From the NCBI RefSeq assembly GCF_042663225.1, contig NZ_JBHTAA010000001.1, forward strand, positions 372,001-436,000: a DNA stretch of 64,000 nt. The letters are read 5' to 3'. Of the stretch, positions 36,519 to 45,018 are shown in pieces; the stretch's first letter is position 1; each line of letters starts with the position of its first letter. A program made the translations under genes and the position numbers. The notes beneath the pieces are model-generated. The model was not told the origin of the DNA, searched no databases, and saw nothing but the letters and a program-made list of their open reading frames with translations. Source of the DNA: Haloferax namakaokahaiae (GTDB lineage: Archaea; Halobacteriota; Halobacteria; Halobacteriales; Haloferacaceae).

Positions 36519-36577
36519 ACTGTCGAATACGGTTCCATTTCGACCACGTGTGACCAGCGATTGTCCAGTGACAGAAT

Positions 36578-36590
36578 CCTTATTGTTTTT
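36578..36590 (+). terminator. T-rich terminator after HD gene 1
   Basis: CCTTATTGTTTTT, about 60 bases after the stop, in an AT-rich patch of the 209-bp gap. Plausible archaeal termination signal. Confidence 0.4.
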
Positions 36591-36689
36591 CTGGTCAATT
36601 TCTAGAAAACACCGTTCAAGGGCCAGATAAGAGTTTTTAGAGTAGAATTGGTACTATCTGGGGTTCGGTACGTTCCGTGAAATTGTGAA

Positions 36690-36709
36690 GGGTGATTATC
36701 TCTTCACCC
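36690..36709 (+). promoter_or_regulatory. TATA box inside an inverted repeat, DUF5518-like gene
   Basis: GGGTGA and TCACCC (36690-36695/36704-36709) flank the TATA-like GATTATC, centred about 31 bases before the ATG at 36728. A dimeric regulator bound here would cover the TATA box. Confidence 0.4.
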
Positions 36710-36727
36710 GTCGTCATATCTCTTGTA

Positions 36728-37126
36728 ATGGATATCAATTGGCGCGCCGTGCTATACGGCCTTCTCACCAGCATCGTCCTCGGGATTCTCAGCGGGCTTG
36801 CAGTCCCGTATACGGACCTCTCGCTGCCAGTACTGGGAGCGGGGCTGACGGGTCTCATCGCGGGCGCAGTCGCCGGCTACTACAACAACCGCTCGACCAC
36901 GAGTGACGCCACTGCTGGCGCGCTGGCGACCATCATCGGTGCACTCGTCATCGCCGTCATCCTGACCGTCGTCGGGACGCTCCTGGCGGGCATCTTCGGT
37001 CTCGGACTGGGACTGGGACTCATCGTTCTGGTCGTCGTCGCGGGCATCCCCGGTGCCGTCGGTGGCCTGGTCGGTGGCTACCTGCACCGCGGCCGCGAAG
37101 ACAGAGTCGGCCGCCCCGCGGCGTGA
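36728..37126 (+). CDS. DUF5518-like membrane protein
   Basis: A 132-residue protein with four membrane helices and Gly-rich packing (GFGLGLGLGLIV-like stretch near 96). The ATG at 36728 (MDINWRAVLYGLL) follows the promoter with an inverted repeat. The size, helix pattern and opening match haloarchaeal DUF5518 proteins in memory. It lies between two HD genes and may belong functionally with them, but has its own promoter. Confidence 0.65.
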   Translation: MDINWRAVLYGLLTSIVLGILSGLAVPYTDLSLPVLGAGLTGLIAGAVAGYYNNRSTTSDATAGALATIIGALVIAVILTVVGTLLAGIFGLGLGLGLIVLVVVAGIPGAVGGLVGGYLHRGREDRVGRPAA

Positions 37127-37249
37127 GCGGGCGAATCACGCCATCATTTTATCGGAATCGACCATCGGGACGGCAGTCTCTCCGCTACCGTCCATAGCTC
37201 ACTCACTGCCCGTTTCCCCTACCGCCAGTTCCCCTCACCGCCCGTTGCC

Positions 37250-37255
37250 TTTTAT
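37250..37255 (+). promoter_or_regulatory. TATA box of HD gene 2
   Basis: TTTTAT lies 27 bases before the ATG at 37279; leaderless message. Confidence 0.5.
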
Positions 37256-37278
37256 CCCATGACGGTCGAACGTCACCT

Positions 37279-38502
37279 ATGACGACCATCAAGGACAGCG
37301 TCCACGACCACATCGAGGTCGAGGGCGTGGCCGAGACCCTCCTCGATACGCCGGAGATGCAACGCTTGCGGCGAATCAAGCAGTTGGGCACGGTCCAGTA
37401 CGTCTACCCCTCCGCCAACCACACCCGCTTCGAGCACAGTCTGGGTGTCTACCACCTCGCATCCCGCGCCCTCTCACACCTCGGTATCGAAGGCGACTCC
37501 GCCGCCCACGTCGAGGCCGCCGCGCTCCTCCACGACGTCGGTCACGGTCCCTACAGCCACAACATCGAGGACGTGACCCACCGCCACACCGGGAAGTACC
37601 ACGACGACGTGGCGGAACTCGTCACCCGCGGCAACGTCGGCGACGTGCTCGAAGCCGAAGGATTGGACCCGAAGCGAGTCGCCAATCTCGTCTCGGGCGA
37701 TGGAAAGTTCGGCCAACTCGTCTCGGGCGAACTCGACGTGGACCGCATGGACTACCTCGTCCGCGACGCCCACCACACCGGCGTCCCCTACGGCACCATC
37801 GACCACGAACGCCTGATTCGAGAACTCACCTTCGTCGATGGCGAACTCGTCCTCGCCGAGGGGAACGTCCAGACGGCCGAGTCACTCTTGCTCGCCCGAG
37901 CGCTGATGAACCCGACCGTCTACGCGCACCACGTCGCCCGCATCTCGAAGGCCATGCTCAGGCGCGCCTCCGAGCGCCTCCTCGAAGAACCGGATATCGA
38001 CGCCGAGGCCCTCCGCCGGATGGACGACGCCGACCTGCTCGTCGGCCTTCGACTCAACCCTTCGACGGAAGCGTTCGCCGAGCGCCTCGCCACACGCAAC
38101 CTGTACAAGCGCGCCGTCTGGGCCGAGCTTTCGGACGTTCCCGAAGCCGTGCTCACGGCCGACCACGAGGAGATATCGAAACTCGAACGCGCCATCGCCG
38201 ACAGCGCCGACGTGGACCCAACGTCGGTCATCCTCGACGTACCCTCCCGGCCGTCGATGAAAGAGTCCACCTCGCGCGTGATGGTCAACGGCGAGATTCG
38301 ACAGCTCGAACGCGAATCACCGCTCGTCCAGGCATTGCGAACCGCACAGGAACAGCAGTGGCGACTCGGCGTCTACGCGCCCGAGGACGCCACCGAGCGC
38401 GTCGGCCGCGCCGCCGCGAATCACCTCGGACTCGATATCGACGGCGCGCTCGTCAAAGACGTTCGTCGCGGCATCCACACGACGCTCGACGAGTTCGAAT
38501 AA
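37279..38502 (+). CDS. HD-domain phosphohydrolase, copy 2
   Basis: A 407-residue paralogue of the HD protein 0.8 kb upstream, clearly alignable from end to end (TIKDSVHDHIEVEGVAETLLDTP against TAVKDSVHDYISLDPVAADLVDTP). The motifs NHTRFEHSLGVYHLA, ALLHDVGHGPYSHNIED and DVDRMDYLVRDAHHTG are kept, so both should be active. It differs in the acidic loops and a longer C-terminus (LVKDVRRGIHTTLDEFE). Substrate may differ. Independent promoter. Confidence 0.86.
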   Translation: MTTIKDSVHDHIEVEGVAETLLDTPEMQRLRRIKQLGTVQYVYPSANHTRFEHSLGVYHLASRALSHLGIEGDSAAHVEAAALLHDVGHGPYSHNIEDVTHRHTGKYHDDVAELVTRGNVGDVLEAEGLDPKRVANLVSGDGKFGQLVSGELDVDRMDYLVRDAHHTGVPYGTIDHERLIRELTFVDGELVLAEGNVQTAESLLLARALMNPTVYAHHVARISKAMLRRASERLLEEPDIDAEALRRMDDADLLVGLRLNPSTEAFAERLATRNLYKRAVWAELSDVPEAVLTADHEEISKLERAIADSADVDPTSVILDVPSRPSMKESTSRVMVNGEIRQLERESPLVQALRTAQEQQWRLGVYAPEDATERVGRAAANHLGLDIDGALVKDVRRGIHTTLDEFE

Positions 38503-38554
38503 TCGAGACCGAGATTCGGGGGCTTCAAGGCCCGTGGACTCTGATTCGTGGGCA

Positions 38555-39568
38555 ATGAGGCTGGAGGGAACTGTACTTCGTGGGCCGGAACTAGAGCCAA
38601 TCAGCGGGCGCGTCGTCGTCGAAGACGGCGAAATCACGTCCGTCGAGGAGGTTGAGACGGATTCGACCGATATCGTCCTCCCGGCGTTCGTCAACGCGCA
38701 CACGCACCTCGGCGACTCCATCGCCAAAGAGGCCGGAGAGGGACTCTCGCTCGACGACCTCGTCGCCCCACCGGACGGACTCAAACACCGACTCTTGCGT
38801 GCCGCCAGCACCGACGAGAAGGTCGGGGCGATGGCGCGCTCGCTCCGTATGATGGAAACGGGTGGGACCGCCGCGTGTCTCGAATTCCGCGAGGGCGGCG
38901 TCGATGGCGTCGATGTCATCCGGCAGGCGCTCACCGACCGCGACATCGAAGCGGTCGTCCTCGGCCGCGAGACCGAGAGCGCGATGGAGGTCTCCGACGG
39001 GTTCGGTGCGTCCGGCGCGCGAGACGCCGAGTTCGGTTCGCTCCGCAACGCGACCGAGAAGGCGGGCAAACTCTTCGGCATCCACGCGGGCGAGCGCGAC
39101 TCGCTCGACATCAACGCGGCACTGGACCTCGACCCGGACTTCCTCGTCCACATGGTCCACCCGGAATCGCTGCACCTCGAACGCGTCGAAGACAGCGAAA
39201 TCCCCATCGTCGTCTGTCCGCGCTCGAACCTCGTGACGGGCGTCGGCGTCCCGCCGATTCGGGAACTCGTCGAGCGAACCACCGTCGCCCTCGGGACGGA
39301 CAACGTGATGCTCAACAGTCCCTCGATGTTCCGCGAGATGGAGTTCGCCTCGAAGCTCGCGGACGTACCTGCAACGGAAGTCCTCAAGATGGCCACCGTC
39401 AACGGGGCCGAAATCGCCGGACTCGACTACGGCGTCGTCGAAGCGGGCCGCCCCGCGAAACTGCTCGTCCTCGACGGTGAGTCGGACAACCTCACCGGCG
39501 TGCAGGACGTGGTCCGCGCCGTCGTCCGGCGTGCCGGGATGGCAGACATCAAAGACGTGTATCTCTGA
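38555..39568 (+). CDS. Amidohydrolase family protein
   Basis: A 337-residue metal-dependent amidohydrolase. The first metal motif is FVNAHTHLGDS near residue 46, a catalytic His appears in LFGIHAGE, a further His in LVHMVHPES, and the late Asp in ALGTDNVMLNSPS. It resembles chlorohydrolase/cytosine-deaminase-like and aminodeoxyfutalosine-deaminase-type enzymes; the substrate is not readable. Started at ATG 38555 since the upstream GTG adds only non-conserved residues. It is 53 bp after HD gene 2. Confidence 0.82.
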   Translation: MRLEGTVLRGPELEPISGRVVVEDGEITSVEEVETDSTDIVLPAFVNAHTHLGDSIAKEAGEGLSLDDLVAPPDGLKHRLLRAASTDEKVGAMARSLRMMETGGTAACLEFREGGVDGVDVIRQALTDRDIEAVVLGRETESAMEVSDGFGASGARDAEFGSLRNATEKAGKLFGIHAGERDSLDINAALDLDPDFLVHMVHPESLHLERVEDSEIPIVVCPRSNLVTGVGVPPIRELVERTTVALGTDNVMLNSPSMFREMEFASKLADVPATEVLKMATVNGAEIAGLDYGVVEAGRPAKLLVLDGESDNLTGVQDVVRAVVRRAGMADIKDVYL

Positions 39569-39585
39569 GACAGACCGGGAAACTC

Positions 39586-39594
39586 GATTTTTCT
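39586..39594 (+). terminator. T-run after the amidohydrolase
   Basis: GATTTTTCT, 18 bases after the stop; a plausible terminator. Confidence 0.3.
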
Positions 39595-39646
39595 CCGACT
39601 CGTCGCAAACGGTTATTACGCGGGACGTAATACGTTATCATGTGTC

Positions 39647-40198
39647 ATGGTAATGTACGACCGGATTATCGTCCCAATCGATGGGTCGGATGGGTCCGAG
39701 CGTGTTGCGACCCACGCCGCCGCCCTCGCTGCAGTCCACGGAGCGGAACTGCACGGGATATACGTGGTGAACGCCGGAAGCTTCGCAGGGCTTCCGATGG
39801 AGTCCTCGTGGGAAGGACTCGACGACCTCTTGCGCGCCGACGCTGAGGCCGCCGTCGAACTAGTCGAACGCGCCGCCGAGGCGCACGATGTCCCGGTCGA
39901 AACACACGTTCTCGAAGGAACACCCAGCCGCGAGATAGTGAAATTCGCCGAGCGAGGAGACTGCGACCTTATCGTGATGGGTACTCATGGTCGCGGCGGC
40001 ATCGACCGCCTCCTCCTCGGCTCGGTCGCCGAAAAAGTCGTCCGCGCCTCGAAGGTGCCGGTCCTGACCGTCCGCATCGAAGGCAACGACACGGAGTCGC
40101 CGCGACTCGACGTCGAAGCGCCGACGGCCACGGACGCGACTGACGGTGCAGAGGTCGTAACTGACCCAGAAGCGGTCACCGCCGACGGCGACGAGTAG
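39647..40198 (+). CDS. Universal stress protein (UspA family), ATP-binding type
   Basis: A 183-residue Usp fold. It keeps the nucleotide motif G-x2-G-x9-G-S (GTHGRGGIDRLLLGS near residue 110), so it should bind ATP. The first strand is YDRIIVPIDGSDGSE. A 35-residue acidic tail follows the fold. A TTATTA box about 33 bases upstream is the likely promoter. Single gene, next to birA with convergent direction. Confidence 0.88.
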   Translation: MVMYDRIIVPIDGSDGSERVATHAAALAAVHGAELHGIYVVNAGSFAGLPMESSWEGLDDLLRADAEAAVELVERAAEAHDVPVETHVLEGTPSREIVKFAERGDCDLIVMGTHGRGGIDRLLLGSVAEKVVRASKVPVLTVRIEGNDTESPRLDVEAPTATDATDGAEVVTDPEAVTADGDE

Positions 40199-40216
40199 CG
40201 AGACGAAACCGGTCGT

Positions 40217-41296
40217 TCAGGTCGGCCGAAGGTGCTCGCAGTCGCCCGCGTGCACTCGCGTTTTTCCATCGTCCGTCTCCACGACGAGCGTGCCCGGCCG
40301 TTCGACATCGACGGCGACGCCTTCGACGACGCCCGTCGCCGTGTGGACCCGAACTCGCTGCCCGAGCGTGTCCGCTCGCTCGCGCCACGCCGGAAGCACC
40401 GATTCGAGGTCGGCGGCGAGTTCGCTGAACCGTTCGAGCACCCGCTGGACGAACACCCGGCGTTCGACCTCGCCCGCTTCGGCTGAGACGCTCGTCGCAC
40501 CCTCGGGCAGTGTCGCTGGGTCGAGGTTGACGTTGATGCCGACGCCGATGACGAGCCACGAGACTCTGTCGGCTTCCCCTTCCATCTCGGTGAGGATGCC
40601 GGAGAGTTTTCGGTAGCCGTGGGTTGACTCTGTTTCTTCGTTCGCTTCGCTCATTTCATTCGCGGAGACGTTGTCAGCATTCGCTGACATGCCTCCACTC
40701 GCTTCGCTCGTGGAGACTACGTCGGACGCTTGCGCGCCCGACGAGTTATCGCTCGCAGCACGCTCCCGCGTGCTGCTCACGATAATGTCGTTCGGCCACT
40801 TGATTCCCGCATCCACACCCGCTTCGCGCGCCGCATCGCACACCGCAACTGCCATCGCCAGCGTGTACAACGGCGCGTAGGCGGGCGGTTCGTCCGGCCG
40901 AATCAAGAGACTCATCCAGACGCCGCCGTCGGGGGCGGTCCACTCGCGGTTCTTTCGGCCTCTGCTGGCCGACTGCTCGCGGGCGACGACGGCGACGTTT
41001 TCTCTTCCTTCGGTGGCGAGTTCGCGCGCTCGGTCGTTCGACGACCCGAGCACCTCGTGGAACTCGATGTCGTAGTCGGCGTCGAGTCCGTACTCGATTG
41101 CCCGGCCGCCGTACTCCGGAACCGCGGTGACGGCGTAGCCGTCTCCCGTGCTCTCGATTTCGAAGCCGTCGTCGCGGAGGGCTTCGACGTGTTTCCAGAC
41201 CGCCGCCCGAGAGATTCCGAGTCGGTCGGCGAGGGCCGGACCGGAGATGGGACCCTCGGCGAGTGCGGACAGCAGGGCGCGCCGGCTATCGCTCAT
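40217..41296 (-). CDS. birA: Biotin-protein ligase with N-terminal DNA-binding domain and a palindromic insertion
   Basis: A 359-residue bifunctional BirA. An N-terminal winged helix (residues 1-60, DRLGISRAAVWKHVEALRDDG) can repress biotin genes; the catalytic domain has the biotinyl-AMP loop RGRKNREW (residues 112-119), GIKWPNDI near 164-171 and GYRKLSGILTEMEGE near 227. Between KWPNDIIV and HGYRKLSG sits a ~50-residue Ser/Asn/Glu insertion (about residues 174-225; DNA 40622-40777) unlike the rest of the protein, tiled with palindromes. It lies 45 bp downstream of pccA on the same strand, whose carrier domain is its substrate. ATG 41296 is preferred over the in-frame start at 41317. Confidence 0.9.
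   Translation of the reverse strand: MSDSRRALLSALAEGPISGPALADRLGISRAAVWKHVEALRDDGFEIESTGDGYAVTAVPEYGGRAIEYGLDADYDIEFHEVLGSSNDRARELATEGRENVAVVAREQSASRGRKNREWTAPDGGVWMSLLIRPDEPPAYAPLYTLAMAVAVCDAAREAGVDAGIKWPNDIIVSSTRERAASDNSSGAQASDVVSTSEASGGMSANADNVSANEMSEANEETESTHGYRKLSGILTEMEGEADRVSWLVIGVGINVNLDPATLPEGATSVSAEAGEVERRVFVQRVLERFSELAADLESVLPAWRERADTLGQRVRVHTATGVVEGVAVDVERPGTLVVETDDGKTRVHAGDCEHLRPT
40622..40777. repeat. Palindrome-tiled insertion inside birA
   Basis: Four hairpins follow each other: tgtcagc/gctgaca (40672-40689, loop 4), ctccac/gtggag (40693-40715), gtcgg-a-cgc/gcg-c-ccgac (40721-40742, one mismatch) and gcagcacgc/gcgtgctgc (40755-40776, 9 bp perfect, loop 4). It keeps the birA frame and codes for a low-complexity Ser/Asn/Glu stretch. 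It contains ctcgcttcgc (reverse complement gcgaagcgag), shared with the element beside tRNA-Pro. Confidence 0.75.
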
Positions 41297-41341
41297 ACGC
41301 TCGCTACTCGGGCGCACGAAAAGAGGTTCGCGGTTTGTACC

Positions 41342-43135
41342 CTATTCGAGGACGAGCAGCACGTCGCCCATGTCCACGCTGTCGCCCTCGCCGACGAGGA
41401 CCTGCGAGACGGTGCCGCCGCGCTCGGAGACCACGTCGTTCTCCATCTTCATCGCTTCGAGGACGCACACCGTGTCGCCGGGTTCGACTTCGTCGCCCTC
41501 CTCGACTTCGACCGAGAGAATCGTCCCCTGCATCTCGGCGGTGACCTGCTCGCCGTCGCCTTCGATGACTTGCTGGCCGTCGTTGCCGGAGTCGTTGCGC
41601 TTGCGCGGGCCGGACGGCTTCGAGTTACCCGACGCGTTGCCCAGTGGGATTGCGGGCGCGCCGCGCTCTTCGAGACTGACCTCGAAGCGCTTGCCGTTGA
41701 CTTCGACCGTGAACGTTCGCTCGGTCACGTCTTCGTCGTCGTCGTCCGACGAGACGTCTTCGGGCGACCAGCGCTCGACTGCGGCCTGAATGCGCTCGGA
41801 TTCGAGTTCCTCGTCGAGGTACTTCGTCGTGTGCGTGCCGTTGCGGAACTCCTCGTCGGTGAGCATGAGGCGATGGAACGGAATCACCGTGCGGATGCCT
41901 TCGATGTCGAATTCGGCGAGTGCGCGCTCACCGCGGATGATTGCCTCCTCGCGGTCGGAGCCGGTGACGATGAGTTTCGCAATCATCGAGTCGTAGTCGC
42001 CGCCGATTTCGTCGCCCTGACGGACGGCGTCGTCCATGCGGACGCCGATGCCGCCCGGCGGGTCGTAGGTGACGAGCGTGCCCGTCGCGGGCGCGAAGTT
42101 CTTCTCGGGGGCTTCGGCGTTGATGCGGAACTCGATGGAGTGGCCTTCGATTTCCACGTCGTCCTGTTCGAAGTCGAGTTCTTCGCCGGCGGCGACGCGA
42201 ATCTGCCACTTGACGATGTCGAGACCGGTGACCTGCTCGCTCACCGTGTGTTCGACCTGAATCCGCGTGTTCACTTCCATGAAGTAGAACTCGCCGTCTT
42301 CGACGAGGAACTCCACAGTACCGGCGTTGGTGTAGTCGGCGGCCTTGACGCCGCGGCGGGCGGCCTCGCCGATTTCCTCGCGGAGTTCGTCGGTGAGCGC
42401 CGGAGAGGGTGCCTCCTCGATGACCTTCTGGTGACGGCGCTGGAGCGAACAGTCGCGCTCGCCGAGGTGGCGGACGTTGCCGTGCTCGTCGGCGAGAATC
42501 TGGACTTCGATGTGGCGCGGCGCTTCGAGGTACTTCTCGACGTAGACCGAAGCGTTGCCGAAGTAGGCTTCACCCTCGCGCTGTGCCGTCTCGAACTGGT
42601 CGTCAACCTCCTCCTCGGAGCGGACGACCTTCAGGCCGCGGCCACCGCCGCCACCTTCTGCCTTGATGGCGACCGGGTAGCCGTACTCGTCGGCGACTTG
42701 CTTGACCTCGTCGGCGGATTCCGCGGGTTCGGTCGTCCCGGGGACGACGGGCACGTCGGCGTCCTGCATCAGCGCGCGCGCCTTCGTCTTCTCGCCGAGG
42801 CGTTCCATGGCGGCCGCCGAGGGGCCAATCCAGACGAACTCGCTCTCTTCGACCTTGCGAGCGAACTCGGCGTTCTCCGCGAGGAACCCGTAACCGGGGT
42901 GGATAGCGTCCGCGCCTGCCTTGCGCGCGGCCTCCAAGACGGCTTCGTGGTCGAGGTACGAGTCGGCCGCGCGAGCGGGACCGATGTTGTACGCTTCGTC
43001 GGCGTAGCGGACGTGTCCGCCGTGCTTGTCAGCCTCGCTGTAGACCGCCACGGTTCGGACGCCTAACTCCTCGCAGGCCCGCATTACTCGGACTGCGATC
43101 TCGCCTCGATTGGCGACGAGAACCTTACTGAACAT
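41342..43135 (-). CDS. pccA: Propionyl/acetyl-CoA carboxylase biotin carboxylase + carrier subunit
   Basis: A 597-residue alpha chain. The N-terminal biotin carboxylase domain has an ATP-grasp loop (KAEGGGGGRGLKVV, near residue 157), the carboxylase signature EMNTRIQVEH (here EVNTRIQVEHTVSEQ near 287), and FRINAE near 333. The C-terminal 80 residues form the biotinyl carrier, with the biotinylated Lys in LEAMKMEND near residue 565. Its partners pccB-pccX lie about 11-14 kb away; birA follows it 45 bp downstream on the same strand. Makes methylmalonyl- or malonyl-CoA with PccB and PccX. Confidence 0.94.
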   Translation of the reverse strand: MFSKVLVANRGEIAVRVMRACEELGVRTVAVYSEADKHGGHVRYADEAYNIGPARAADSYLDHEAVLEAARKAGADAIHPGYGFLAENAEFARKVEESEFVWIGPSAAAMERLGEKTKARALMQDADVPVVPGTTEPAESADEVKQVADEYGYPVAIKAEGGGGGRGLKVVRSEEEVDDQFETAQREGEAYFGNASVYVEKYLEAPRHIEVQILADEHGNVRHLGERDCSLQRRHQKVIEEAPSPALTDELREEIGEAARRGVKAADYTNAGTVEFLVEDGEFYFMEVNTRIQVEHTVSEQVTGLDIVKWQIRVAAGEELDFEQDDVEIEGHSIEFRINAEAPEKNFAPATGTLVTYDPPGGIGVRMDDAVRQGDEIGGDYDSMIAKLIVTGSDREEAIIRGERALAEFDIEGIRTVIPFHRLMLTDEEFRNGTHTTKYLDEELESERIQAAVERWSPEDVSSDDDDEDVTERTFTVEVNGKRFEVSLEERGAPAIPLGNASGNSKPSGPRKRNDSGNDGQQVIEGDGEQVTAEMQGTILSVEVEEGDEVEPGDTVCVLEAMKMENDVVSERGGTVSQVLVGEGDSVDMGDVLLVLE

Positions 43136-43312
43136 TTGCGGTAGACTATCAGGGAACTACACGTTATTCTATCGATTACCAACGCACGTCGGATAGCCGT
43201 TCGACGATTGACGTTTTACGTGTTCGACCGTGATGGAACCGGCGGCAAACCTGACGCTCGCCCGCGATATCGGGCGATTCTCGGCAATTACTGCGCCGCA
43301 AACCCAAACGGC

Positions 43313-43318
43313 CTTATG
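43313..43318 (+). promoter_or_regulatory. TATA box of asd
   Basis: CTTATG is about 28 bases before the ATG at 43344; leaderless message. The divergent pccA promoter is in the same 208-bp gap, with a weaker AGAATAACG about 32 bases before its ATG. Confidence 0.5.
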
Positions 43319-43343
43319 TGTGTGATACACTAAGTCACGGCTA

Positions 43344-44378
43344 ATGGCAGTACGAGTCGGAATCCTCGGCGCAACCGGTGCGGTCGGACAGCGATTCATC
43401 CAACTACTCGAAGACCACCCGGTCTTCGAACTCGCCGCGCTCACCGCGAGCGAGGCGAGCGCAGGAAAGCAATACAAGGAAGCCGCGAAGTGGCGCGTCA
43501 ACACGCCCATCCCGGACGACATCGCCGAGATGGAAGTCGTCGGCACCGACCCCTCCGAGGTCGGCGACGACGTTGACCTTCTGTTCTCGTCGCTCCCCTC
43601 CTCGGTCGCCGCGGAGGTCGAACCCGACTTCCTCGAAGCGGGCTACGTCGTCTCTTCGAACTCTTCGAACGACCGGATGGCACCCGACGTGCCGCTGACG
43701 ATTCCCGAAATCAACGCCGAGCACCTCGACCTCATCGAAGTCCAGCGCGACGAGCGCGGCTGGGACGGCGCGCTCGTGAAGAACCCCAACTGCTCGACCA
43801 TCACGATGGTGCCGACGCTCGCCGCGCTCGACCAGTTCGGTCTCGACCGCGTCCACGTCACGACGCTCCAAGCCGTCTCCGGCGCGGGCTACGACGGCGT
43901 CACCTCGATGGAGATTATCGACAACGCCATCCCGCACATCGGCGGCGAAGAAGAGAAGATGGAGACCGAATCGCGCAAGCTCCTCGGCTCGTTCGACGGC
44001 GCGGAAGTCGCCCTCCACGACGCCGAAGTCAACGCCTCCTGTAACCGGATTCCGACGCTCGACGGCCACCTCGAAAGCGTCTTCGCCGACCTCGCCGAGG
44101 ACGCCACGCCCGACGACGTCGCGGCCGCGATGCGCGAGTTCCCCGGTATCGACCTCCCGAGCGCGCCCGACCAACTCATCCACGTCTTCGAAGACAGTTC
44201 CCGGCCACAGCCACGTCTCGACCGCATGCGCGGCGACGGCATGCAGGTCTCGGCCGGCGGCATCCAAGCGACGGCCAACGGCGTCAAGTACAACTGTCTC
44301 GCTCACAACACGATTCGCGGTGCGGCGGGCGCCTCGGTCCTCAACGGCGAACTGCTCGTCGAAGAAGGCTGGATTTAG
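43344..44378 (+). CDS. asd: Aspartate-semialdehyde dehydrogenase
   Basis: A 344-residue archaeal-type ASADH: NADP-binding VGILGATGAVGQRFIQLLE at the N-terminus; the catalytic Cys lies in VKNPNCSTITMVPTLAAL near residue 152; the substrate-binding Arg/His segment is near the C-terminus. It reduces aspartyl phosphate to the semialdehyde in lysine, threonine and methionine synthesis. Divergent from pccA. Nothing odd. Confidence 0.94.
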   Translation: MAVRVGILGATGAVGQRFIQLLEDHPVFELAALTASEASAGKQYKEAAKWRVNTPIPDDIAEMEVVGTDPSEVGDDVDLLFSSLPSSVAAEVEPDFLEAGYVVSSNSSNDRMAPDVPLTIPEINAEHLDLIEVQRDERGWDGALVKNPNCSTITMVPTLAALDQFGLDRVHVTTLQAVSGAGYDGVTSMEIIDNAIPHIGGEEEKMETESRKLLGSFDGAEVALHDAEVNASCNRIPTLDGHLESVFADLAEDATPDDVAAAMREFPGIDLPSAPDQLIHVFEDSSRPQPRLDRMRGDGMQVSAGGIQATANGVKYNCLAHNTIRGAAGASVLNGELLVEEGWI

Positions 44379-44379
44379 A

Positions 44380-44943
44380 CTACAACCAGCGTTTCTCGTC
44401 GGCTTCGTTTGCTGCGGTCATCTCTTTCCACTCGTCCACGAGCAACCCGTATCGGAGCACGTCGATGTGCTCGCCATCGACGAAGCCCTGTTCGCGGTGG
44501 TGGCCCTCTTTCTCGAAGCCGACCTTCTCCAACACCGCCGACGACGCGGGGTTCGTCTCGTAGACGTTCGCGTACACCTTGTGCAGTCCGCGCTCGTCGA
44601 AGGCGTAGCCACACATCGTTCGCAGTGCGTCCGTCGCGTAGCCGTTACCCCACTCACTCGGCGCAATCATGTAGCCGACTTCGGCCACGCCCGCGTCGTT
44701 CGGCGGCTTGAGTCCGATGGTACCGACGGTCTCGCCCGCTACTGCGACGATGAAATTGATACTGCCGTCCTTTCCGCGGGCTTCGACCCACTTGCGCTCT
44801 TGACTTCGCGTGATTGGGTCGAGCGCGGCGATGCCACGTCGGATTCGCGGGTCGTTGACCAGGTCGTGGAGGAAGTCCACGTCGTCGCCGTCTACGGTTC
44901 GCAACTCGATTTCGTCGCCGTCGAGGAACAGTGCTCCGGGCAT
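44380..44943 (-). CDS. GNAT acetyltransferase (RimJ/RimL-like)
   Basis: A 187-residue GNAT. It matches the RimJ/RimL type that acetylates N-termini or small acceptors: GDEIELRTVDGDDVDFLHDLVNDP at the start, YMIAPSEWGNGYATDALRTMCGYAF (residues 91-115, acetyl-CoA loop Q/R-G-x-G/A variant) and VYANVYETNPASSAVLEKVGFEKEG. Stop one base from the asd stop, on the other strand. Substrate unknown. Confidence 0.82.
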   Translation of the reverse strand: MPGALFLDGDEIELRTVDGDDVDFLHDLVNDPRIRRGIAALDPITRSQERKWVEARGKDGSINFIVAVAGETVGTIGLKPPNDAGVAEVGYMIAPSEWGNGYATDALRTMCGYAFDERGLHKVYANVYETNPASSAVLEKVGFEKEGHHREQGFVDGEHIDVLRYGLLVDEWKEMTAANEADEKRWL

Positions 44944-45018
44944 TCCCTCACTGTTTCGAGCCCAGCCACTTGAATCAGATAGCCACCGTTTTCAGCGAGC
45001 GACCGCAGACTCGGGAGT

